Assembly: GCF_040049275.1 (NCBI RefSeq)
Contig: NZ_JBDZDT010000012.1
Span: 143,049-207,048 of the forward strand
Reading direction: 5' to 3'
From: Aquabacter sp040049275
GTDB lineage: Bacteria > Pseudomonadota > Alphaproteobacteria > Rhizobiales > Xanthobacteraceae
DNA length: 64,000 nucleotides
Shown: piece by piece, positions 60,570 to 64,000 of the stretch
Layout of the letters: the number at the start of each line of letters is the position of its first letter
Numbering within the stretch: position 1 is the stretch's first letter
Made by a program: the position numbers and the translations under genes
Notes under the pieces: model-generated
Databases searched by the model: none
Seen by the model: only the letters and a program-made list of their open reading frames with translations
Told to the model about the DNA's origin: nothing

Positions 60570-61067
60570 GTTTCCCTCTCTGATGAAATGGCTTCGCTTC
60601 CAATCGGTGCCCTTAATTCAAGCCATGCGTCATCTCACGCACGATATCCAACGTTCCGAGCAATGACTCCAGCAACACCTGCCGCTATTTCGATTGCCAA
60701 CTCCTGATGCTATCTACAGATCCAAGTGCCGCGAATGCCAACAGACAAAGCCGGGCCGGGTGCGGTGAACGGCACCCCGTCCCCAGCCTCATTTCACGGG
60801 GCATGTCTTGGCGCGTACCTCCTGCGATCCGGCTCAGCACAACCCCGATATGCCGCATGGCGGCGCGCCCGCATCGCACCGCAGTTTTCGAGATTATATG
60901 TCCTCGACAGCTAGCGGCCCGGTCGGAAATAGAAAAGTCCGTTTGCGAGAGCGAACCAATTTCCGCTCCTGGCGCGGTAGCAACAAGGGCGCTTGGACCG
61001 GATATAGCAAACGGAGACGATGGTGCCGGCGCCTTAACGCTGAGTAGAATTTGGGGGGCCGTGACGG
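60570..61067. other. Gap without a recognisable gene
   Basis: This 498-bp stretch between the diguanylate cyclase and GFA genes contains short frames on both strands. None has a convincing start signal or conserved motif. No RNA gene, hairpin with T-run or repeat was recognised. Confidence 0.35.
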
Positions 61068-61493
61068 TCAGCCTGCCGGAATGAAACGCAGGGTGCCGGC
61101 TCGACGCGTTGGCTTTCCGGTGTCGCTCGTGTGGTTGACGCCGTCCATGACGGGCACCTCGAAGAAATCGAACGGGCTTATTCCGTCGAGGCACGCGACG
61201 TTAACAGCGTACAGGCTCTGATCGGATCGTCGTTGATGGTGCGTGTAAATCCCGCAGCGCGAACAGAAGAAGTGCTGTGCGGCTCCAGTATGGAAGCGGT
61301 AGGTCGTCAACATCTCCTCGCCCTCGAGGATCCGGATCCCGCCCATTTCGGCCATCACGACGACCGCACCGCGCATGCGGCAATAGGAGCAGGTACAGCG
61401 CCTGATCGAGTTGAAGCCGTCCCTGAGCGCCACCTCGAAGCGCACGGCTCCACAATGGCACTGGCCAGCCCGGGCCTTCGTATCGCTTACCAT
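61068..61493 (-). CDS. GFA-family (CENP-V/GFA domain) protein
   Basis: Start 61493 (MVSDTKARAGQCHCGAVRFEV) has AAGGAAC upstream; 141 aa. The zinc-binding cysteines are visible: GQCHCGAVRF, IRRCTCSYCRMRGAVVVM and FFCSRCGIYTHH. GFA-type proteins were named for glutathione-dependent formaldehyde activation, but most relatives have other or unknown roles. The tail (GTLRFIPAG) is complete. The gene is co-oriented with the MFS transporter gene upstream, 58 bp apart, so the pair may be transcribed together. Confidence 0.88.
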   Translation of the reverse strand: MVSDTKARAGQCHCGAVRFEVALRDGFNSIRRCTCSYCRMRGAVVVMAEMGGIRILEGEEMLTTYRFHTGAAQHFFCSRCGIYTHHQRRSDQSLYAVNVACLDGISPFDFFEVPVMDGVNHTSDTGKPTRRAGTLRFIPAG

Positions 61494-61551
61494 GTCGTTC
61501 CTTGTCGAATTCTCGCGCGGCGCGGGCATGTATAGGCGCGACGGTCGCCAC

Positions 61552-62772
61552 TCACCGCCTTGCCAGCCGCGGCCCGAGGGCAAGGGCGAGCGGCAGATTG
61601 ACCAGCGCCGCGGCGGCGGTCCCCAGCGTCGCGACGACGGGGCCGGCCTGATCGCCTACCGCGCCGAATAGCAGCGGCGACAGCGCTCCAGAGCCGATCA
61701 CGCCCGTATAGAAGATGGCGAAGGCGCGCTCGGTTCGGTCAGCTGGCGCCAGTTCCGGCACGGTGCCGTAGAGCACCGACGAGGTGCCGTTCAAGGTGAG
61801 CCCCAGCAGTGGCAGGACAATCATCAGCGGCACGAGCGGCAGTACGGTGGCAAGCGCGATCATAAGGGCCGTAATCCCCTCGGTGCACAGGGTGACGGCG
61901 ACGATGCGCCAGCGCTGGGCGAGCCAGCCGCAGGCGAGTTTACCCGACGCACCGCCCAGGAAAACGAGGGCGAGCGCCGCCCCGATGAGCGGCTGCGACG
62001 CGCCCTTCAGTTGCAGCAGAAACGGCAGGAACGTCAGGAAGCCCATACGCACGCCGGTATCGATCACCCCGATGGAGAGCAGCAACGGGAAACCACGCCC
62101 GCTGCGGCGCGGCGTCCCGGGTGGAGAGGCTGAGGTCGGCGGCGCCGGTTCGATCCTCGGCATGGACAGAGCGAGCAGTGCGGCGACGGCGAGGCCGGCG
62201 AGGGCTAGCAGCCACAGCGACGGCCGCCACGGCGCGATGGACAGGCTGAGGGACAGCGCGGCCGGGATAATGGCCTTCCCAAGGTCGCCGCTGAAATTAT
62301 ATGTGCCGAGCGGCCCGCGCGCCGCCGATCCGTAGCCGCGCGCTACCGCGCTGGAAGCGATCGGATGCTGGACGCTGGAGCCGGCGCCGGAGACGAGCAG
62401 CGCGGCATACAGCCCCATCGCGCCGCCGCTGAAGCCGGCCAACGCATAGCCGGCCGCGGCGAGCACCGTCCCGAGGATCAACACCGCCCGTCCGCCGACA
62501 TGATCGGCGAGCCAGCTCGCGGGCACCTGCAGCACGGCCATGGCGCCGGCATAGAGACCGCGCAGCAGCGCGAGCGCGACATAGTCGAGCCCGAACTCGG
62601 CCCGCCATACCGGAAGGAGCACGTAGATGGCGTCGGTGTAGCCGTCATGCAGCGCGTGCGCGAGGCCGGAAAGGGCCAAAGTGCGCCTGCGGGTCGGCGG
62701 CGCGCAGGTCGGCGCCAACGATGTGGTGGTGGAGGCGTCGCTGGATGAATTTGTCACTTCGCGACTGTGCAC
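61552..62772 (-). CDS. MFS transporter (fosmidomycin-resistance-like)
   Basis: This 406-aa protein has 12 hydrophobic segments. Typical motifs are LSGLAHALHDGYTDAIYVLLPVWRAEFGLDYVALALLRGLYAGAMAVLQVPASWLADHVGGRAVLILG, with the loop 2-3 motif in WLADHVGGR, and GAGSSVQHPIASSAVARGYG, typical of the Fsr-like branch. The N-terminal 30 residues are polar and soluble. It probably exports a small molecule or drug with protons. It is divergent from a LysR-family gene, 58 bp away, which is likely its regulator. GFA lies downstream. Confidence 0.87.
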   Translation of the reverse strand: MHSREVTNSSSDASTTTSLAPTCAPPTRRRTLALSGLAHALHDGYTDAIYVLLPVWRAEFGLDYVALALLRGLYAGAMAVLQVPASWLADHVGGRAVLILGTVLAAAGYALAGFSGGAMGLYAALLVSGAGSSVQHPIASSAVARGYGSAARGPLGTYNFSGDLGKAIIPAALSLSLSIAPWRPSLWLLALAGLAVAALLALSMPRIEPAPPTSASPPGTPRRSGRGFPLLLSIGVIDTGVRMGFLTFLPFLLQLKGASQPLIGAALALVFLGGASGKLACGWLAQRWRIVAVTLCTEGITALMIALATVLPLVPLMIVLPLLGLTLNGTSSVLYGTVPELAPADRTERAFAIFYTGVIGSGALSPLLFGAVGDQAGPVVATLGTAAAALVNLPLALALGPRLARR

Positions 62773-62830
62773 CTGCTAGAATGCGGCGCGCAAACGACTA
62801 ATTCGCCCTGTCGATGTCAGATAAACTCAC

Positions 62831-63760
62831 ATGACAGCTCCCTCGAAAGACCGTCCTCTGCCGCCTCTCAACGCCGTCCGTGCGTTCGAGGCGGCCGCGC
62901 GCCGGTCGAGCTTCAAGGACGCCGCGGCGGAGCTCGGCGTCACCCATGGCGCGGTCAGCCGGCAGGTTCGGCTTCTGGAGGAGTGGCTCGGCCCGCCAGC
63001 GCTGTTCCGCCGCCTGAGCCACGGGGTTGCCCTGACGGCGGAGGGCCACGTGCTGCTCGGTGAAATTCAGCCGGCGCTCGAGCGCATCGGCCGAGCGGCG
63101 GCAGTCCACGGCCGGAAGGCCGGCGGCACGGTGGTGCTTCGGGTTAACGCGCTCGCCACCTTCAGCCTGCGCTGGTTGGTGCCGAAGCTCGGGCTGCTGC
63201 GCGAGACACATCCCGAGATCGAGATCGAGCTGACGACCAGCAACGAGCCGGTGGACGGGCTAGCCGGCGACTATGACCTGATCATCCGCGGCGGGCCTGA
63301 TGCCTTCCACGGCTTCGCGGCCCGCCCGCTGCTCCCGGAGAGACGGCTCCCCGCCTGCAGCCCCGCGTTGCTGCGATGCCAGCCGCTGGATGAGGTGGGG
63401 GATCTGGCGCGGCACACGCTTCTCCATGTCGCCAGCATGCCGAGGCTCTGGCGCGACTGGCTAGCGAAGGCCGGGCATGGTTCTCTCGAACCGGAGGCGA
63501 TGCTGACGCTGGACCATTTCTATCTGTCGATCCAGGCCGCCGTGGACGCCCTCGGCGTGGCGATGGCGCCGTCCACCCTGATAGAGGACGACCTACGCGC
63601 CGGGCGGCTGATAACGCCCTTTCCGCACGTCTGGCTGCCGTCGCGCACCTATTTTGCCTACACGCCACTTGACTCGCCGCTGCGCGTCGCCAGCGACCGA
63701 GTATGTGCGTGGATCGAGGGCTTCGACAGCACGCCCCTAACGCAAATCGGTGAGCAGTAG
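62831..63760 (+). CDS. LysR-family transcriptional regulator (GcvA-like)
   Basis: This 309-aa protein has the N-terminal winged helix PPLNAVRAFEAAARRSSFKDAAAELGVTHGAVSRQVRLLEEWLGPPALFRRLSHGVALTAEGH. The effector domain follows, with TVVLRVNALATFSLRWLVPKLGLLRETHPEIEIELTTSNEP and a GcvA-like VAMAPSTLIEDDLRAGRLITPF. GcvA-type members control amino-acid or drug-related genes. Here it is divergently paired with the MFS transporter and should regulate it and itself. The short intergenic region must hold both promoters. It is complete and of normal length. Confidence 0.88.
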   Translation: MTAPSKDRPLPPLNAVRAFEAAARRSSFKDAAAELGVTHGAVSRQVRLLEEWLGPPALFRRLSHGVALTAEGHVLLGEIQPALERIGRAAAVHGRKAGGTVVLRVNALATFSLRWLVPKLGLLRETHPEIEIELTTSNEPVDGLAGDYDLIIRGGPDAFHGFAARPLLPERRLPACSPALLRCQPLDEVGDLARHTLLHVASMPRLWRDWLAKAGHGSLEPEAMLTLDHFYLSIQAAVDALGVAMAPSTLIEDDLRAGRLITPFPHVWLPSRTYFAYTPLDSPLRVASDRVCAWIEGFDSTPLTQIGEQ

Positions 63761-63868
63761 AGATCGGCCACCGTCGTGGCGTTGTTTAAATGTCCGCTTG
63801 CCGGCAGAGCGCTGACGACCGCTCCTGGCGCTTAGCAGCAGGCTAGCGGGCACGGGTCGCAGGTTCGA

Positions 63869-63942
63869 TTCCTTCCACCTTTAAAAAAGAAAAAGTCCGG
63901 TTTCTGGCATCTCACCAATTCCGCCGTTGACGCAGTCCGGCC
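63869..63942 (+). repeat. Imperfect direct repeat, copy B, beginning with a tRNA T-arm-like sequence
   Basis: Starts GCAGGTTCGATTCCTTCCAC, then AGTCCGGT, GGCATCTC and CCGCCGTTGACGC in the same order as the segment at 16978-17060. A purine-rich stretch (TAAAAAAGAAAAA) replaces the CGAGAGGGAGCT of copy A. No complete tRNA is visible upstream. The two copies are 46.9 kb apart in the same orientation. Confidence 0.55.
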
Positions 63943-63945
63943 GAT

Positions 63946-63999
63946 CTAGCGGCGCAGGCGCCTTCTCGCGCGGTCCAGAATCTCGTCCGAGAGAGGGGT
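63946..63999 (-). CDS. Possible 3' end of a minus-strand gene running off the window
   Basis: From the right edge an open minus-strand frame reads TPLSDEILDRARRRLRR and stops at TAG (63946-63948). It is only 17 codons. The reading is plausible for a basic protein C-terminus but has no family support. Confidence 0.25.
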   Translation of the reverse strand, partial: TPLSDEILDRARRRLRR

Positions 64000-64000
64000 C

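Noticed and set aside
63800..63895. Possible tRNA gene near 63870
   Set aside because: As at 16980, only a T-arm-like block; the upstream sequence does not fold as a tRNA.

Overview
This 64-kb window is GC-rich and reads as chromosome or large replicon of an alphaproteobacterium, most likely Hyphomicrobiales (Rhizobiales). MucR-type regulators, a PRC-barrel protein, an alphaproteobacterial GFA/LysR/MFS complement and replicon-type ParB/RES-Xre genes point that way. A genus cannot be fixed from sequence reading alone.

Layout. 1-8.8 kb: a small-molecule and thiol region with a nonsense-mutated YghU-type GST remnant, gamma-glutamyltransferase, succinate-semialdehyde dehydrogenase, a type II haloacid dehalogenase, a GST, and egtB-egtD for ergothioneine. 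The egt pair lies behind two similarly built promoter cassettes, each framed by two operator-like sites. 8.8-12.8 kb: a RES-Xre toxin-antitoxin pair and a 3'-truncated ParB, probably plasmid or ICE debris, then a VOC protein and an EF-hand protein. 13-16.9 kb: a secreted Gly/Ser-rich protein, an ECF sigma factor, a membrane anti-sigma-like protein, a CnrX-like periplasmic sensor and an ABC exporter. 17.1-18.4 kb: a self-inhibited Fic protein.

18.6-35.7 kb is a copper/silver resistance island. The plus-strand half looks intact: small Cys/His-rich exported proteins, FixH-like protein, CusB, CusA, a 38-aa membrane peptide, a lipoprotein, a TolC-type channel, multicopper oxidase, cupredoxin and CusF. 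The minus-strand half is decaying: the Cu+-ATPase carries one in-frame amber codon, and an ICMT-like methyltransferase and a DUF3141 hydrolase are frameshifted. An FNR/FixK-type box stands at about -41 to a plausible promoter at the head of that minus-strand group.

35.9-44 kb is a gene graveyard: a TauE/SafE-GGT chimera and remnants of KefC, a response regulator, an S53 peptidase, DUF899, MucR and a serine recombinase. It also holds a DUF2182 gene split by an IS5-family element whose removal with one CTAG copy restores the frame. 44-57.2 kb carries a 3761-aa modular surface or secreted protein with four Gly-rich beta-helix modules, cadherin/Ig-like repeats and a C-terminal DUF4114. It is divergent from a CadC/ToxR-like TPR regulator, and an 11-bp-phased direct repeat lies between them. 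57.5-64 kb: a degenerate IS1182-family element, a dCache-type diguanylate cyclase, a GFA protein, and a divergent MFS/LysR pair. Two imperfect direct repeats, each starting with a tRNA T-arm-like sequence, lie at about 17.0 and 63.9 kb.

All family assignments were made by reading motifs. No database search or structure prediction was run.
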